64,000 nucleotides of DNA from Castanea sativa (taxonomy: Eukaryota > Streptophyta > Magnoliopsida > Fagales > Fagaceae): NCBI RefSeq assembly GCF_040712315.1, contig NC_134014.1:35701634-35765633 (forward strand), read 5' to 3'. The translations under genes were made by a program, and so were the position numbers. The notes beneath the pieces are model-generated. The model was not told the origin of the DNA. It was given only the letters and a program-made list of their open reading frames with translations, and searched no databases. This document shows, piece after piece, positions 62,592-64,000 of the stretch (position 1 is the stretch's first letter; each line of letters opens with the position of its first letter).

Positions 62592-64000
62592 CGTTTGGGA
62601 AATAAAACAATCAAATTGGGTTCGCCAAGCCCCTATCTATTCATTTCCTAATAAATGTGGGGCCCATTCTAATCTTTAATTGGTCCAAGTAAATTTAGGC
62701 TCACGAAAACCAAAGTTCATGGACCTACCAACTTGTTTACAAGAAACTTATAAGAGTCCATTAAACTCCTCACGATTATCAAGGAAGAGAATACTGGGCC
62801 TAAAAAACTTTTTAAAAAACCCAATAGCCCAAGCTCTTAGCGACCTGTGGTGCCTCATAGATAGTCAAAAATTATTAACCATTGAGGAGAAGAAGAACAC
62901 ACATTCACAAATCACAAGGACATGCAAGCTTTAATCTTTATCATGCCAAAAAAAAAAAAGAGATACTAATGTCCACATTAATGCAATTTGAGTGCCAAAG
63001 AATCCAAATAATACCCGAAAACCCAATTAAATCCACCTTATGGAACCTACCAAAACCCAGTTTCGGAGGTGCATGGTTCAAGAATAATTAAAATTTCCAA
63101 TTCATATGTTCACAATAATTGTGGTGCAGGAGACTATAAGAACCAAAGTGTTTGTTTCTCAGCTCCCTAGCTGTCCATTTAAAAATAATAATTTAAAAAA
63201 AAAATCTTTTTTTTTTCTCTTTTTTTTCTTCAATTTCCACAAATATCCAAAAACTAATTAAATAAAAACTTTAAAATTTTGAGTATTTTAACTTTGATAC
63301 TACTTCATTTATTTAACTAAAGAAGACACAATCTCTCTTCTCATACTCAGGAAATTTATCAATCCCATACCTACAAAATTCCACCTTTTTAAAATTAATT
63401 TTTTGTTAATAATACGGAGATAGGTTAAGTTACTAATTTGGTCCTCCAATTATTGGGTAAATTTAAATTGGTTCCCTTCAGCATTAATTATGTTAATTTT
63501 GTTTCTCAATTTTCAAAATCAAGTCAATATTATCCTTGAATCTCCTCTCCACATAAATTTCAATGAAATTAATAGTTAAAATTGATATGCTTTTAAAAAA
63601 TTTACACTTTTTAGAACAACTTTTTAACGTGTACTCCACATTAAATGAAAATAAGATCCAAGAATGAAATTGACTGAATAGATAAAATTAATATATAGTG
63701 GAAGAACCACATTTTATTTTACACAATATTTGGAGGAAAAAACTAGTAATTTAACTTCAAAAATTATTTTACATATGCGATAAGTATTCAGCCTCCATAT
63801 ATGATTTAATTGTATGGTGATCTTTTGAAATATAATAATTGGGAAAAATTTTATTTAATTCTCCCTATAATTTGGTGGTTTCAAATCAAACCCTAAATTA
63901 TTTATTAAAAAATAAAATTAAAATAAAAACTTTGGTTTTTAAAAAATTTTCAACTTGTCCATCTGAAACCCACCAAAAAAACAAAACAAAACAAAATAAT
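61504..64000. other. AT-rich intergenic sequence
   Basis: No gene domain in any frame. ORFs at 62354-62614 (mostly the AT repeat), 62680-62934 and 62882-63091 lack recognisable features. The sequence AGTCCATTAAACTCC with GGCCC words near 62640-62850 could be an old element. Confidence 0.5.
62538..62586. repeat. (AT)n microsatellite
   Basis: About 24 uninterrupted AT units after an A tract. Confidence 0.97.

Noticed and set aside
62354..62614. 86-aa ORF with isoleucine-tyrosine repeats
   Set aside because: Produced by the AT microsatellite.

Overview
This is a plant nuclear DNA window, almost certainly a eudicot and probably a woody one. It is AT-rich and intron-containing, with many LTR retrotransposons, MITEs and foldback elements and four plant host genes. 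Some repeat families look like those of Fagaceae (oak or chestnut), but that is an impression and not a demonstration. No tRNA, rRNA, CRISPR array or prokaryotic operon structure was seen.

Layout. 1-5.8 kb: an Ogre/Tat-type LTR relic, then a decayed Ty1/copia pol with its 3' LTR. 5.85-24.5 kb: one copy (copy A) of a duplicated non-coding segment. It has been opened by four precise insertions: a 2.5-kb Mutator-like element, a 192-bp MITE, a 1.28-kb Mutator-like element and an 11.4-kb Ty3/gypsy Tat-lineage element. 24.5-30.6 kb: unresolved sequence plus further Ogre/Tat LTR relics. 30.6-35.07 kb: copy B of the duplicated segment. It retains the empty sites of the copy A insertions and has one private insertion. 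35.3-41.15 kb: a ten-exon class 3 aldehyde dehydrogenase (ALDH3F1-like). 41.4-47.3 kb: a foldback MITE, a solo LTR with a perfect target duplication, and a second copy of that LTR split by another solo LTR. 48.2-48.6 kb: a small intronless gene with an oxidoreductase-like domain. 51.2-53.9 kb: a four-exon secretory-pathway CPYC glutaredoxin (GRXC3-like) with an antisense LINE relic in intron 1. 55.1-60.0 kb, minus strand and convergent with the glutaredoxin: an eight-exon PMT27-like Golgi methyltransferase. 60.2-64 kb: MITEs, a foldback element and microsatellites.

The most interesting object is the gypsy element at 12562-23925. Its LTRs differ by about 8 substitutions in roughly 694 bp, all transitions. 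Its gag-pol carries six in-frame stops, a frameshift and loss of the RT motif-A region. Downstream of pol it has a 151-bp tandem array holding about 15 GTCCTCGGAC-type palindromes at alternating 69/82-bp spacing. Beyond that, on the opposite strand, lies a spliced three-exon gene of the putative gypsy-type transposon family. The same TCCTCGG core recurs in its LTR, in the loop of a hairpin beside the polypurine tract, and in a related solo LTR 23 kb away.

The host genes do not form a pathway. ALDH3F1, glutaredoxin and PMT27 act in aldehyde detoxification, secretory-pathway thiol redox and probable cell-wall polysaccharide methylation. Exon boundaries were set by eye from GT-AG sites and reading phase; each of the three spliced host genes closes exactly to an uninterrupted frame.
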